Shown: positions 1 to 9,846, numbered from the stretch's first letter. The stretch: 64,000 nucleotides of DNA from Bdellovibrionales bacterium CG10_big_fil_rev_8_21_14_0_10_45_34 (GCA_002778785.1 PEZS01000001.1:327666-391665); one strand, 5' to 3'. Translations and numbers: made by a program. The notes: generated from the letters alone by a model not told the origin.

Positions 1-1322
1 TGGGAGCAGTGGCCATAGCGGAGTACCCCCAAGTATTTTGGTCATTGAACCCTGTTCACGGTGTTCGTCTGCTTTTAGAGGATGGAACGACTTCTCTAGT
101 AATCCTCGGCAGTGTCTTTCTTGTTGTGACGGGCGGTGAGGCTCTTTATGCAGACATGGGTCACTTCGGGGCACGGGCCATACGCCGTGTTTGGTTCCTT
201 TTGGTGCTACCTTGTTTGCTGCTTAATTACTTCGGGCAAGGGGCCTTATTGTTAAGTGGGCGCACTGACATCACCAATCCTTTCTTTCAGCTGGCACCGA
301 GCTGGGCATTGATCCCTCTTGTGATTCTTTCGGTCTTTGCGAGCATTGTCGCCTCTCAAGCTGTGATTTCTGGTGTGTTCTCTCTCACAAAACAAGCTGT
401 GCAACTGGGTTACTGTCCACGGGTCAAGATAGTGCACACATCGGATAGAGAAATAGGTCAGATATTTGTACCTTTAGTAAATAGTTTGATGTGCTTAGTC
501 TGTATTTGGGTGGCACTTACTTTTCAAGAATCTTCGCGGTTGGCTTCTGCCTATGGGCTAGCTGTTACGGCGACCATGCTTATTACCACAATAATTGCGT
601 TTGTTATGGCCAAGAGTTATTACCCGAAGGCACTTTTTTGGCTAATTCCAATCACAGGTTTGTTTTTGATAGTTGATGTTGGCTTCTTTGTTTCTAACGC
701 TATTAAGTTTTTTGACGGTGGCTGGCTTCCGATAGCTGTTGGGATTGGCGTCTTCGCAGTGATGGCAACGTGGAACAGGGGGCGCAGAATATTGGCGGCA
801 TCTTTAGACAATACATCGATCGATGTTGGTGATTTTATACACAAGGTTGAAGTCGAAAAGACTATCCGAATTTCCGGATCAGCGGTTTATATGTCTTCAA
901 CACAAGCAAAAATACCGAGGATACTTGAGTCGCTTTGGTCTTATCAAAAGGTGCTTCACAAAAATATTATTCTGATGAACGTAAATTATTTAGACTCGCC
1001 TTATTGTCGGTCTGAGGACTATCTTGAAGTTGTAGAACTTGGGTCAGGGTTTTACAGCGTTTCATTTAAAGTCGGTTATTTACAAAAACCAGATCTGAGA
1101 AGAGCTGTGGCAACCTTAGCACTTCAGGGATATCCTGCAGATCTCGATAAGTCTGTCTTCTTTTTTGGGCGCGACACAGTGATACCTGCAAAGAATAAAC
1201 AAATGGCGAGATGGCGAGAACATCTCTTTGCCTGGATGGCTAGAAACTCCTACCGGGCGCCAAACTATTTTGATGCCCCTCTTGGAAGGGTCGTAGAAAT
1301 AGGTTTACAGGTTGAAGTTTAG
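1..1322 (+). CDS. kup: Low-affinity potassium transporter Kup, 5'-truncated by window edge
   Basis: Inner-membrane K+ uptake permease of the KUP/HAK/KT family, which probably imports K+ with protons. The reading frame is open to the left edge, so the first third of the roughly 630-residue protein lies outside the window. A GTG at 9 is an internal valine, not the start. The visible part has the family hallmark TGGEALYADMGHFG, then LNYFGQGALLL, the ASQAVISGVFSLT segment and a run of hydrophobic helices. A soluble C-terminal domain follows and ends in a family-typical RVVEIGLQVEV. The match to E. coli Kup, as I recall it, runs through the whole visible length with no break. No clear terminator follows, and the gene stands alone before a lipoprotein gene on the same strand. 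Confidence 0.96.
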   Translation, partial: GAVAIAEYPQVFWSLNPVHGVRLLLEDGTTSLVILGSVFLVVTGGEALYADMGHFGARAIRRVWFLLVLPCLLLNYFGQGALLLSGRTDITNPFFQLAPSWALIPLVILSVFASIVASQAVISGVFSLTKQAVQLGYCPRVKIVHTSDREIGQIFVPLVNSLMCLVCIWVALTFQESSRLASAYGLAVTATMLITTIIAFVMAKSYYPKALFWLIPITGLFLIVDVGFFVSNAIKFFDGGWLPIAVGIGVFAVMATWNRGRRILAASLDNTSIDVGDFIHKVEVEKTIRISGSAVYMSSTQAKIPRILESLWSYQKVLHKNIILMNVNYLDSPYCRSEDYLEVVELGSGFYSVSFKVGYLQKPDLRRAVATLALQGYPADLDKSVFFFGRDTVIPAKNKQMARWREHLFAWMARNSYRAPNYFDAPLGRVVEIGLQVEV

Positions 1323-1562
1323 CCTCAGAATGACGCACCAAAGCGGTCAGCTTCCCTGAAAAGTTATTACCGGTCAGAATCGCTGGAGAATTACACAAAT
1401 AGCAGAACTAAGAAAATTGCCATGATAATAGCCAATTTCAAAAAAGTAGACAGAGTAAACTTCTAGTCTCGAATAGGTCTGCATTCAGCAGGCATGGTCT
1501 TCGCAACATTTAAATACATGGACCGATCAATCATCAGAATTATTTCTTTGTCTCAATTTAGA

Positions 1563-3065
1563 ATGCGTTTCAAACTGATACACTTTTTGTTAGCGGGCTT
1601 TCTCGTCGGCTGCGGAACGGAATTCAAAACAGTCCCTGGCTGCGTTGATGGAAGCTGTGGAACAGATGCATCCTCCTCTCTTGGTGGTGACAATAGCGAA
1701 GGGGGTAATAACCTCCCAGGAACTCCCGGGGGCAGCAGCGGTGGTCCTGGTGCCGGCTCAGATCCAGGAGGAGGGCCCGGCGGTTCAGCACCAGCTCCCG
1801 TAAATGCATGTGCAACGACGCCAGAGAGTTTTATACCGGACTGGGTTTTAAACTATATCCCTGAAAAAGAATTTTATATTTCACCAACCGGAAACGACAG
1901 CAATGCAGGAACATCACCTCAGGCACCACTTAAATCTGTTGCTGCAGCTGTAGCCAAAGCCGGCCCAGGAGTTCGCCTTAACTTTATGACAGGCACATGG
2001 AACTGTGTTGGGCTTTCTTTTAACAACATTAAAGGTGGCACAGCTCGACCGCTTTCTATTCGATCGGTGGATGGTCTAAGAAAAGCAAAATTCAATTGTG
2101 CTGGCTCTGGTGATATGGGATTTATTTCAACGCAAGGTTTGATTATTGACGGGGTTGAGGTATCGCACTCCGGTGGTCATGGTATTTACATACGTGGAGC
2201 CACTAAGACGGATCAAGCTAACAATGCAGTCGTGATGAACTCTTACATTCATCATACTGGTTACGCTTGTTTAAAGAGCAATTGGTCAGACTATATTTCT
2301 GTTATTAACAGCGAGTGTGCCTATGCGAATCCTGGCCGCCTGATGTTCGAATTCGTGGCATCTGGCCACGTTGCCTTAGCTGGAATCGACGCCCACCACG
2401 GTGGAGCTTTCAACGAAGTGAAAGGCGGGATCGATTCTGCGATTCTTTTTGGCAACTACATTCACGACAACAACACCGGCATAAGTATTTACGTCGGCGG
2501 GCCAGGCACAGGTTATCAGTTTTTGGTTGATCCGTCCGTTACTTATGAAGCGAAGAATGTAAAAGTCTGGAACAATGTGATGATAAATTCCGGAACAACG
2601 GCATTTCGTTTTGATGGTTGCCAAGACTGCATCGTCGCGAACAACACCTACAGTGTTAACAATTCTACTTCAGCTATGAGAATTCTGCGAAATGAAATTA
2701 TAGGTGGCCCAAGTGGAAATATTTATACTCCAAACAAAAATTTGAAGATTTACAACAACATTTTTTCTACACAGGGAAATTTCGTTTGGATGATCCCTGG
2801 GCAGCAATCGGAGACAGTTGGGCTAGAAATGTCTCACAATGTTTTTTACTGGGGAGGTGGAGGCGCCTATCCCGGAACAGATATTGAATACAAAAATTTA
2901 CCAAACTCCTTCTATCAGATCGTTCCTGGTTTTGTTAATCCTCTTACTAACGTAGCTTTGCAGCCTTCAAGTCCAATAATTGGCAAGGGCAAGGTTTTGG
3001 ATTTTATAAATGGTAACTACAACGGTGACTGTTGGAATGGTGCCCCTAATATCGGTGCACTTTAG
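1563..3065 (+). CDS. Lipoprotein with right-handed beta-helix (pectate-lyase-like) domain
   Basis: Predicted exported lipoprotein of about 500 residues. I chose the ATG at 1563 because it gives a compact signal peptide (MRFKLIHFLLAGFLVGC) with a lipobox cysteine. An upstream ATG at 1494 in the same frame would put 23 extra residues before it. A Gly/Ser/Pro-rich linker follows the lipobox. Then comes FYISPTGNDSNAGTSPQAP, the usual opening of DUF1565/pectate-lyase-fold proteins. The rest is repeated Asn-rich strands (NNV, NNT, NNIF) typical of a parallel beta-helix. Family members bind or cleave polysaccharides; no catalytic residues can be assigned here, so the substrate is unknown. The gene stands alone. 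Confidence 0.8.
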   Translation: MRFKLIHFLLAGFLVGCGTEFKTVPGCVDGSCGTDASSSLGGDNSEGGNNLPGTPGGSSGGPGAGSDPGGGPGGSAPAPVNACATTPESFIPDWVLNYIPEKEFYISPTGNDSNAGTSPQAPLKSVAAAVAKAGPGVRLNFMTGTWNCVGLSFNNIKGGTARPLSIRSVDGLRKAKFNCAGSGDMGFISTQGLIIDGVEVSHSGGHGIYIRGATKTDQANNAVVMNSYIHHTGYACLKSNWSDYISVINSECAYANPGRLMFEFVASGHVALAGIDAHHGGAFNEVKGGIDSAILFGNYIHDNNTGISIYVGGPGTGYQFLVDPSVTYEAKNVKVWNNVMINSGTTAFRFDGCQDCIVANNTYSVNNSTSAMRILRNEIIGGPSGNIYTPNKNLKIYNNIFSTQGNFVWMIPGQQSETVGLEMSHNVFYWGGGGAYPGTDIEYKNLPNSFYQIVPGFVNPLTNVALQPSSPIIGKGKVLDFINGNYNGDCWNGAPNIGAL

Positions 3066-3331
3066 GCGCCGCTGCCAATACGTCCAAGCTACAGCGCGAA
3101 CGCAAAGAAATGAATTTCCGACGGGGTCCCCCCTAGTATTTTGTTTCAGTAAATGAAGTAATTGCTATTCTTCTATATGAGATATCAAACTCAATGTCCT
3201 CTGAGTGCGTCTCTAAAACGATCTGAACGGCACTACCTGCCTATACCGTCTTGCCGAGACTCACTCGGCTTAATCCAATAGACTTGATGGACTCCCCAAC
3301 CTATACTGCATACTCCTGATGCAAGGAGACG

Positions 3332-3772
3332 ATGGGTACCATTTTCAACCATTCCATTTCCCCAAAAAAGAGCGAAGTAGTTTCGCCAAAGCAGTCAATA
3401 CTTGTGATCGATGACAGCTCCGACACCTTAGAGTTGCATCAAATTGTGCTCGGTTCAGCAGGATTCGACGTTATCGCGGCTGACAGCGGTGAGAAAGCAC
3501 TCCAGCTTCTGTTAGAAATCGATGAGCCCAACCTCATCATATTAGATATGCAAATCGGTGATATGAATGGTCTGGAGTTTCTGAATTTGCTGGAAAAGGT
3601 GAATCCTGAGATTGTTCAACATGTACCCGTAGTTTTTTTGACAGGTATGAGCGAGGTACCTAAAAGTAAGGCAATCGGATTTATCCGAAAACCTGCCGAC
3701 AACGACGGGTTTCTTAAAGCTGTAAATCACTTTATCGAGATTGGACAGCACGCGCCTTACAAACGAAAGTGA
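3332..3772 (+). CDS. Single-domain response regulator
   Basis: A stand-alone receiver (REC) domain of about 120 residues after a 20-residue variable head. The acidic pair is in VIDDS, the phospho-acceptor Asp is in LIILDMQIGDMNG, the switch Thr is in FLTGM and the conserved Lys is in IRKP. There is no output domain, so it probably acts through protein contacts, as CheY or Spo0F types do. It lies 63 bases upstream of the CheB-CheR-kinase hybrid on the same strand. That suggests it is a partner of the kinase, either as phosphorylation target or phosphate sink; this pairing is inferred from position only. Confidence 0.9.
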   Translation: MGTIFNHSISPKKSEVVSPKQSILVIDDSSDTLELHQIVLGSAGFDVIAADSGEKALQLLLEIDEPNLIILDMQIGDMNGLEFLNLLEKVNPEIVQHVPVVFLTGMSEVPKSKAIGFIRKPADNDGFLKAVNHFIEIGQHAPYKRK

Positions 3773-3835
3773 CAATCAGCTTACCGACTACCGGTTAGAC
3801 TCACCGCCAAGTAATTTGAAGCCCCTTTAGGAGGG

Positions 3836-6800
3836 ATGTACAGTTTGAAATCTAACACTCTGAAGTCTAAAATCGTGCTGAAAAGCAAAAAGAGAATACC
3901 TGATCAACCCAAACAGGAAACGCGTCGGTTGCGCGACAGCTTTCCGATAGTTGGTATAGGGGCTTCGGCAGGGGGGCTGGAAGCCTTTTTGCAGGTCTTT
4001 TCGACTATGCCCACTGATACTGGGTTGGGGTTTGTACTCGTGCAACACCTGGATCGAACACACCCAAGCATGTCTGTAGATATTATTGCTAGATCGACAA
4101 ATTTAAAAGTAGAAGAGGTGAAGGACGGCACACGTATTGAACCTAATCATATCTACGTAATTCCTCCAAATTTTAATATGACAATAAATGAAAGAGTGCT
4201 CAGTCTTTCTACCCGGGATGTGTCTCCTGGGCAAAATATGACCATCAATGTTTTTTTGCAATCTCTCGCCATATCAGAAAAGAGCAGAGCGATTGGCATA
4301 GTGCTGTCTGGAACAGGCAGCGACGGTACAAGTGGGTTAATGGCGATCAAAGTAGAAGGCGGCATTACCTATGCCCAAGATCCAAAAACGGCAAAGTATC
4401 CGGGGATGCCCCAGAGCGCAATAACAGCAGGTGCTGTGGATCTGATTTTAAGGCCTGAAAGTATTGCCGCCGAACTTTCAAGGCTGGTGGCACATCCCTA
4501 CATTGCCGCGGAAGAGTTTGAGATAAGTAACCAGTTTGACGAAGGTGAGGATTCAAATTCGGCATTATCAGAAGAAAACTCTGAGGTTGCTCCCAATGAC
4601 CAAGCTCTCGAAAAGTTATTTGCCCTACTACGATCTCAAAAAAAGGTCGATTTTTCTGGGTATAAAAAAACCACTATTATGCGCCGAATCCAGCGACGAA
4701 TGGTGGTGCAAAAACGCCAAGATCTTTTGGAATACGTCAAGTTTCTCGAGACTCACGAAGAAGAGATTCAAGCTCTTTACGATGACATCCTTATTAACGT
4801 CACCGATTTTTTTCGTGATCCAGAGTCGTTCGAGGCATTGACAAAAGAGGTACTACCTAATCTTTTAAAAAATAAGCCCAAGGGGAGCACTATTCGCATT
4901 TGGGTTCCAGGTTGTTCGACGGGCGAAGAGGTTTATTCGATTGCCATTGCTCTGTTAGAAGTTTTAGAAACCCGGGCACAGCGTAACGCCGTTCAAATAT
5001 TCGCAACAGATATCAGTGAATATGCAATTCAGAAAGCTCGCACAGGACAGTATAGCGATAGTGTAGGTGGACTTTCGCAACCACGCCTCAGTCGGTTCTT
5101 TCAAAAAATTGATGGTGGATATCAGATCATAAAAGCGGTCAGGGATCTTTGTCTCTTCTCTCGGCATGACGTAACTAGCGATCCACCATTTGCAAAACTA
5201 GATTTGATTTCTTGTCGCAATGTAATGATTTATTTTGGCAAAGATCTGCAGAAAAGGGTCATTCCAATTTTTCATTACGCCCTTTTACCTAGCGGTTTCT
5301 TGTGGCTTGGTCGCGCTGAGAGTCTCGGAGATTTTTCGCAGCTCTTTAGTTTGGTCGATAAAGTTCATAAAATTTATTCTAGGTCAAGCGTGCCAACTCC
5401 TATGATTCGGTTTTCTTCTAAGCAAGCTCAAGCCATCCCAGATGTTTCAAAAACCCTCAGGCACGCTACCAAGAATGACAGTGAGTTTCAAAGGGACGCA
5501 GATAAGATACTGCTTTCAAAATATGCTCCGGCGGGAGTTATTGTAAATTCTGATCTTGAGATATTGCAGTTTCGGGGTCGCACTGTGCCTTTTTTGGAGC
5601 CTGCGACGGGCCAGCCAAGTCTCAACCTCATAAAAATGGTTCGACCTGAGTTACTCGCTAGTCTTCGAACAACAATTCAATCGGTAAAAAAGGCGAATAA
5701 GGCCATGGTGCGAAGTGGTCTACATTTTGAGTCGGATGGCAGGCATATCAGCTGCGACCTTGAAATAATCCCAATCGATCCTAAGGCGTTGGTAAAAGAC
5801 AGAAGGTATTTAGTTCTCTTTAAAGAGCCAAAGACGGGTGAGTTCAGCTCAAAAGACGATAGTAAGCGGGGCAAAAAGGGCGCAAAAACGAAGGCGCGCC
5901 TCAAGGAAGATAAGCGCACGTCCGAGTTGCTCGCCGAACTACTAGAAATAAAAGATTTCCAGCAAGCTCTTGTCGAGCAGTATGAATCTACTGAAGAAGA
6001 GCTGACGTCTGCAAACGAAGAGTTACAAAGCACAAACGAAGAGCTGCAGAGCACGAATGAGGAGATTGAAACCGCCCAGGAAGAACTGCAATCTACGAAC
6101 GAGGAGCTTATTACGGTGAATGAAGAGCTGCAGATGAGAAATGCGGATCTTACGACTTTAAGTAGTGACCTTAATAACGTTTTGGCGAGTATAGAAATCC
6201 CTGTTCTGATTGTTGGCAGTGATTTTCGTGTGCGGCGCTTTTCTCCTAGAGCTAAAAGCGCATTTAATTTGATATTCTCTGATGTTGGCCGACCGATAGG
6301 AGATATTAAACCCAGTTTCGACCTAAACCTCAGTCAAGTTATAGCGGAGGTGATTGAGAGTTTGAGCCCTAAACAATTAGAGGTGCAAAGTTTTAAGGGG
6401 AGTTGGCTACGCCTGCAGGTGCGGCCCTACAAAACTGTAGATAACAAGATTGATGGTGCCATTATCACTTTGACTGATATTGATGAAATCAAAAAACGAG
6501 AAGAAAGAACGATGAAAGCGTATATCAAGGCTGATGAAGCCAACCTTGCTAAAGATGTTTTCTTGGCTACTCTTTCACATGAGCTCAGAACTCCCCTGTC
6601 TTCAATCCTCACATGGGCTCAGTTAATTGCGCAAGGAAAGGTCAATTATGAGCAGGCAAAAAGAGGTGCTGCAGTTATTGAGCAAAACGCTAAGACTCAA
6701 AACCAGCTCATTGACGATCTGCTTGATATTTCTAGAATTATCGTTGGTAAGTTAGCTATAGAAATTAAAGAAGTTGATCCGGGTGCAGTGATTCGTACCG

Positions 6801-7735
6801 CAACAGAGTCGGTGAGGCCACTGGCAGAAAAGAAGTCCATTAAAATTAAGTTGGATATTCCAAATTCGGCAGAATTAATTCGTGTGGATCCCACTCGGCT
6901 CCAACAGATTGTTTGGAACCTACTTAACAACGCGATCAAGTTTTCTCCGAACGGCAGTACGATTAGCATTGAGCTCACATATTTAGACGTACACAACGGC
7001 CGAATTGCCAGGCTTCGTATCTCAGATCAAGGTAAAGGTGTTCCTGCGGAGTTTCTTCCGTATATCTTTAAACGTTTTATGCAGGCAGACGGTTCGTCTA
7101 CAAGAGAGCATGGTGGGCTAGGTTTGGGGCTTTCTATTGTGAGCAGCTTGGTGGAAATGCAAAGTGGTACCGTCAAAGCAGAGAATAATCCTGGGGGTAA
7201 GGGAGCAATCTTTACAGTTACCTTTCCAGTGATATCCCATCAAACTGCGATCACAACGAATGATTTAACGAATGATTTAACGAATGGCACACCGGGTAAT
7301 AAAGATAAGTCTATCCGGCAAACTCCGAAGCTAGATGGGCTGCGCATTCTGATAGTGGATGATGATCAGGGGACACGGGAAGCGATTAGTATTTACCTGA
7401 AGTCTTTTGGAGCGGAGGTTACCTCTGTCAGTTCTGCCGCGGAAGCCCTCGACGTCTTTTCAAGTTTTGATCCTAGTATTATACTGAGTGACCTGGCGAT
7501 GCCCGGAGAAGATGGGTACAGCCTAATTCGAAAAATTAGGGCACTTGATGATGGTAAGGGAGGCAAAGTCCCGGCCTTGTCTTTGAGTGCTTACACATCA
7601 GACGCAGATGCCAAGGACGCTTTATTAGCTGGTTTTCAAGCACATGTAACTAAGCCAGTAGAAGCCACAGAACTGGCTCGACTTATCTTAAAGACTGTCG
7701 TCGAGAGGAACCAAGGTCCGCCGCCGGGATTTTAA
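3836..7735 (+). CDS. CheB-CheR-PAS hybrid sensor histidine kinase with C-terminal receiver
   Basis: A 1299-residue multidomain signalling protein. In order: CheB methylesterase (GASAGG Ser near residue 44, His in VQHLDRTHPS near 70, Asp in LSGTGSDGT near 163); CheR methyltransferase (about 265-535, SAM site VPGCSTGEE); a long heptad coiled coil of repeated ELQSTNEE units (about 700-770); a PAS domain; HisKA with SHELRTP (His near 915); HATPase with NNAIKF, DQGKGVP and GLGLGLS; and a receiver with Asp in SDLAMPGEDG near 1218. CheB-CheR-PAS fusions are known, often with a kinase. The start is uncertain: AGGAGG ends one base before the ATG, while an in-frame TTG at 3845 has better spacing. A 12-base tandem repeat (NDLTNDLTN) lies in the linker before the receiver. 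Confidence 0.94.
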   Translation: MYSLKSNTLKSKIVLKSKKRIPDQPKQETRRLRDSFPIVGIGASAGGLEAFLQVFSTMPTDTGLGFVLVQHLDRTHPSMSVDIIARSTNLKVEEVKDGTRIEPNHIYVIPPNFNMTINERVLSLSTRDVSPGQNMTINVFLQSLAISEKSRAIGIVLSGTGSDGTSGLMAIKVEGGITYAQDPKTAKYPGMPQSAITAGAVDLILRPESIAAELSRLVAHPYIAAEEFEISNQFDEGEDSNSALSEENSEVAPNDQALEKLFALLRSQKKVDFSGYKKTTIMRRIQRRMVVQKRQDLLEYVKFLETHEEEIQALYDDILINVTDFFRDPESFEALTKEVLPNLLKNKPKGSTIRIWVPGCSTGEEVYSIAIALLEVLETRAQRNAVQIFATDISEYAIQKARTGQYSDSVGGLSQPRLSRFFQKIDGGYQIIKAVRDLCLFSRHDVTSDPPFAKLDLISCRNVMIYFGKDLQKRVIPIFHYALLPSGFLWLGRAESLGDFSQLFSLVDKVHKIYSRSSVPTPMIRFSSKQAQAIPDVSKTLRHATKNDSEFQRDADKILLSKYAPAGVIVNSDLEILQFRGRTVPFLEPATGQPSLNLIKMVRPELLASLRTTIQSVKKANKAMVRSGLHFESDGRHISCDLEIIPIDPKALVKDRRYLVLFKEPKTGEFSSKDDSKRGKKGAKTKARLKEDKRTSELLAELLEIKDFQQALVEQYESTEEELTSANEELQSTNEELQSTNEEIETAQEELQSTNEELITVNEELQMRNADLTTLSSDLNNVLASIEIPVLIVGSDFRVRRFSPRAKSAFNLIFSDVGRPIGDIKPSFDLNLSQVIAEVIESLSPKQLEVQSFKGSWLRLQVRPYKTVDNKIDGAIITLTDIDEIKKREERTMKAYIKADEANLAKDVFLATLSHELRTPLSSILTWAQLIAQGKVNYEQAKRGAAVIEQNAKTQNQLIDDLLDISRIIVGKLAIEIKEVDPGAVIRTATESVRPLAEKKSIKIKLDIPNSAELIRVDPTRLQQIVWNLLNNAIKFSPNGSTISIELTYLDVHNGRIARLRISDQGKGVPAEFLPYIFKRFMQADGSSTREHGGLGLGLSIVSSLVEMQSGTVKAENNPGGKGAIFTVTFPVISHQTAITTNDLTNDLTNGTPGNKDKSIRQTPKLDGLRILIVDDDQGTREAISIYLKSFGAEVTSVSSAAEALDVFSSFDPSIILSDLAMPGEDGYSLIRKIRALDDGKGGKVPALSLSAYTSDADAKDALLAGFQAHVTKPVEATELARLILKTVVERNQGPPPGF

Positions 7736-7823
7736 AAAACTTAAAGCTTTTATTTATTTGTGATCCCGACTTACTATCCCGACTTTAGCAATTGGACTTG
7801 ATACTTTTCTATGATTTTCTATT

Positions 7824-7843
7824 GGGACGTTAGTTAACGTCCC
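7824..7843. repeat. Inverted repeat at the 3' end of the 7834-8970 gene
   Basis: Arms GGGACGTT and AACGTCCC with a four-base loop sit between convergent genes and overlap the leftward gene's stop codon. Neither side has a good T-run, so it is at best a weak bidirectional terminator. Confidence 0.4.
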
Positions 7844-8970
7844 ATAGGTTTTCCGGCTATCGCTTCATAAGTAGTAATGAGTTGGCCGGGTGCCCATGGG
7901 TTCTCAGAGAGACTCCTGAGGCCAATGGATTCAAAGTCCAATCGAGTCGTCGATGGTCCGAGCAGCAGAATGTCGCCGGGCCGAAATGTTGATTTGAAGG
8001 CTTCAAGTGTGGCGACTACATATTCTTTTTGTTGGGCTAGCTTTGATTTAATCTTTTCATCTACTATGGCGATTGTTTCGGGGGTGCCGCTAGGTTTTTC
8101 CAAGCTAGCTTCTTCAATTAGTTTTAGAGCTAATTCGGTGTAGTAAGGGCTTGGCGCATCGAGTGGGCCACTTAGATTACCCCTATCTTCGCTAAGTGAG
8201 ATATTGAGGAGTTTGGCAGCGGTTTCGTACACCTTGCTCCAATCTACAAGTTCCATCCCCATCATTACAAAAGTTGCAGGGGCCGAATCGCTGCCTCTTT
8301 GTTTGTAGTTCTTAAGAAACTCAACAATATCTTGCTTGATATACCGGGATGGCAATTTAGCTTGGAAATTCGAGGTGGTCGGGTAGCCTCTTTCCGTGAA
8401 GGTAACTTCATCAACTTCAGTATCAACTCCGAGATAGCTTGTGGCCCTAAAGTGATGCGACAACATTCTAATGTAATTAGAAGTGTCGGGATCACCGGAT
8501 CCTAGGTCTACAATCTCTCTGTTTGCAAAGAGCTTTCTTAGAGCTTTGTGATGCTCTTCGGTAGTCTCTTCTAACTTTACTTGTCGATTTTCAATCAAAT
8601 TCAGAATGAGACTCGTTTGTTTTAATGCTTCTCTTTGTCGACCAGGGGAGGTTTTTCGATATGTTTGATGAGCGTTCGGATAAATTCGATACACCACGGC
8701 ATTCATAACTTGATGAAATGAGAAGCCAAGAAAGCTTTCGATGAAGAAAAGCCCTGATTTACTCTCAGGTGCTGGGTACTTGGGTGTAGGAACTCCAAGT
8801 CCGAAAAAGGCCGAATTTTCTGAGCTGACAATGTGATTACATACGTCTGATGAATTCGATTCATTCTCTAGGCCAGCCAGCGCAATCGGGGGTGGATAAG
8901 CTACAAAAAGGCATCCTGCTAAAAATAAACATTTGATAGACAACACTTTCCTATTGGACCAAATTCCCAC
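7834..8970 (-). CDS. Exported protein with class I SAM-methyltransferase-like domain
   Basis: A 378-residue protein with an N-terminal signal sequence: basic NRK, then a hydrophobic stretch ending ALA at about residue 32. A Cys in LFLAGC could be read as a lipobox, but the hydrophobic stretch continues after it, so type I cleavage seems likelier. The centre has IVDLGSGDPDTSNYI (motif I, about residues 137-151), YLGVDTE (motif II-like) and a following FVMMGMELVD strand. These match the SAM-binding fold of EgtD or class I enzymes in outline. SAM is not expected outside the cytoplasm, so an exported methyltransferase is odd. Either the N-terminus is a membrane anchor or the domain has been reused. 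The gene converges on the hybrid kinase and has no evident operon partner. Confidence 0.6.
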   Translation of the reverse strand: MGIWSNRKVLSIKCLFLAGCLFVAYPPPIALAGLENESNSSDVCNHIVSSENSAFFGLGVPTPKYPAPESKSGLFFIESFLGFSFHQVMNAVVYRIYPNAHQTYRKTSPGRQREALKQTSLILNLIENRQVKLEETTEEHHKALRKLFANREIVDLGSGDPDTSNYIRMLSHHFRATSYLGVDTEVDEVTFTERGYPTTSNFQAKLPSRYIKQDIVEFLKNYKQRGSDSAPATFVMMGMELVDWSKVYETAAKLLNISLSEDRGNLSGPLDAPSPYYTELALKLIEEASLEKPSGTPETIAIVDEKIKSKLAQQKEYVVATLEAFKSTFRPGDILLLGPSTTRLDFESIGLRSLSENPWAPGQLITTYEAIAGKPMGR

Positions 8971-9059
8971 CAGTTTCTCTACTTAGCTGCAGTGAAAAGT
9001 AAAAAATTCCTACTGAGGCGGCTAATGGTTCGACAGTTTAAAGCCTCTTTCTCTTCTAA

Positions 9060-9293
9060 GTGTGTCTAAATCATTTCGAAAAAAGAAGTGGTGCGCAAGT
9101 CGAACAAGTAGACGAACCGCTTGCGACGTTTATATTTGAGATGGAAGCCTATCCCGAAGCTAAGAGCCTCTCGCCCCAGGAACTGAGTGATCTCTATCTG
9201 CGTTTAAAGAACTTTTATACGGTTGCGGACCTCATTGGATCCTCTGAAGTGTTTGCCCGCCAACATTGTTTTAAGCACAGAGATGATGAATAA
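9060..9293 (+). CDS. Small hypothetical protein
   Basis: A 77-residue ORF from a GTG codon with no convincing ribosome-binding site. The composition looks protein-like: acidic and amphipathic, with EMEAYPEAKSLSPQELSDLYLRLKN-type helices, shown here only in outline. I do not recognise a family. Its 3' end overlaps the convergent antitoxin gene by 23 bases. It may be a real small gene or a chance ORF. Confidence 0.35.
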   Translation: MCLNHFEKRSGAQVEQVDEPLATFIFEMEAYPEAKSLSPQELSDLYLRLKNFYTVADLIGSSEVFARQHCFKHRDDE

Positions 9294-9603
9294 TTTTTCC
9301 AAGATTTTCCAAGGTGGGGTTTCCTTCGGGCGAAAGCATTCTAAATAATGTCCGCCTAGGAATACCTGCTTTCTGCGCAAGCTCGTCTTTATTCGTCACT
9401 TCTAAATGGCTTCGCAAAATTTCCTTAAATGCTTCAATGTCATTTTCAACAAGACATTGCCAAAGGGCTTGCGCTACAACTTCCCGTTTTTGAAGTCGCA
9501 CATCTGGATTAAATCCTATGATGCCTTTGCGATTTTTTAATTTAACCGCCGGTAAATCGTTCAAGGAGAAGCCGCGCTTTTTGGATATCTTTTTTTTGAG
9601 CAT
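9271..9603 (-). CDS. HigA-like helix-turn-helix antitoxin
   Basis: A 110-residue protein with a basic head (MLKKKISKKRG) and a C-terminal helix-turn-helix: ELAQKAGIPRRTLFRMLS, then GNPTLENLGKII. This is the pattern of HigA/XRE-type antitoxins paired with phage-derived RelE-like toxins. It lies directly downstream of the toxin gene and overlaps its 3' end by 62 bases if the first ATG is used. A later start would shorten the overlap. It probably neutralises the toxin and represses the operon through the palindrome upstream of the toxin gene; regulation is inferred from position. Confidence 0.8.
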   Translation of the reverse strand: MLKKKISKKRGFSLNDLPAVKLKNRKGIIGFNPDVRLQKREVVAQALWQCLVENDIEAFKEILRSHLEVTNKDELAQKAGIPRRTLFRMLSPEGNPTLENLGKIIHHLCA

Positions 9604-9838
9604 TTTTTAATCCTCCGTTCAAAAGCAAAATTACAACAGGTCCAGTCTTTGAAAAATAAACTCTCCGTCCATTTTTCCATCTTAACTCAGCCAAACCATC
9701 CCCGAGATTTTTGGCGTCACCAAAATGAGCATGATCTCGGATACGTTGAATTCGTGAGTCAATTTGCATCTGATCTTTTAGATTCAGACTCTCAAACCAT
9801 TCCATAAACTCAGATGTTTGCTCTATTTGAAGTTGCAT
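9542..9838 (-). CDS. RelE/HigB-like toxin (phage Gp49-like family)
   Basis: A 98-residue protein with the family pattern FMEWFESLNLKDQMQIDSRI, then GDGLAELRW, GRRVYFSKTGPVVILLLNGG and a Lys-rich C-terminal helix ending in LLLERF. Such proteins are mRNA interferases of type II toxin-antitoxin systems. Toxin before antitoxin is the HigBA gene order. It starts nine bases downstream of a perfect 24-base palindrome, so transcription should begin near or within that operator. The pair sits between core genes and the mobile element, and may belong to the accessory region. Confidence 0.85.
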   Translation of the reverse strand: MQLQIEQTSEFMEWFESLNLKDQMQIDSRIQRIRDHAHFGDAKNLGDGLAELRWKNGRRVYFSKTGPVVILLLNGGLKNAQKKDIQKARLLLERFTGG

Positions 9839-9846
9839 CTACAAGT

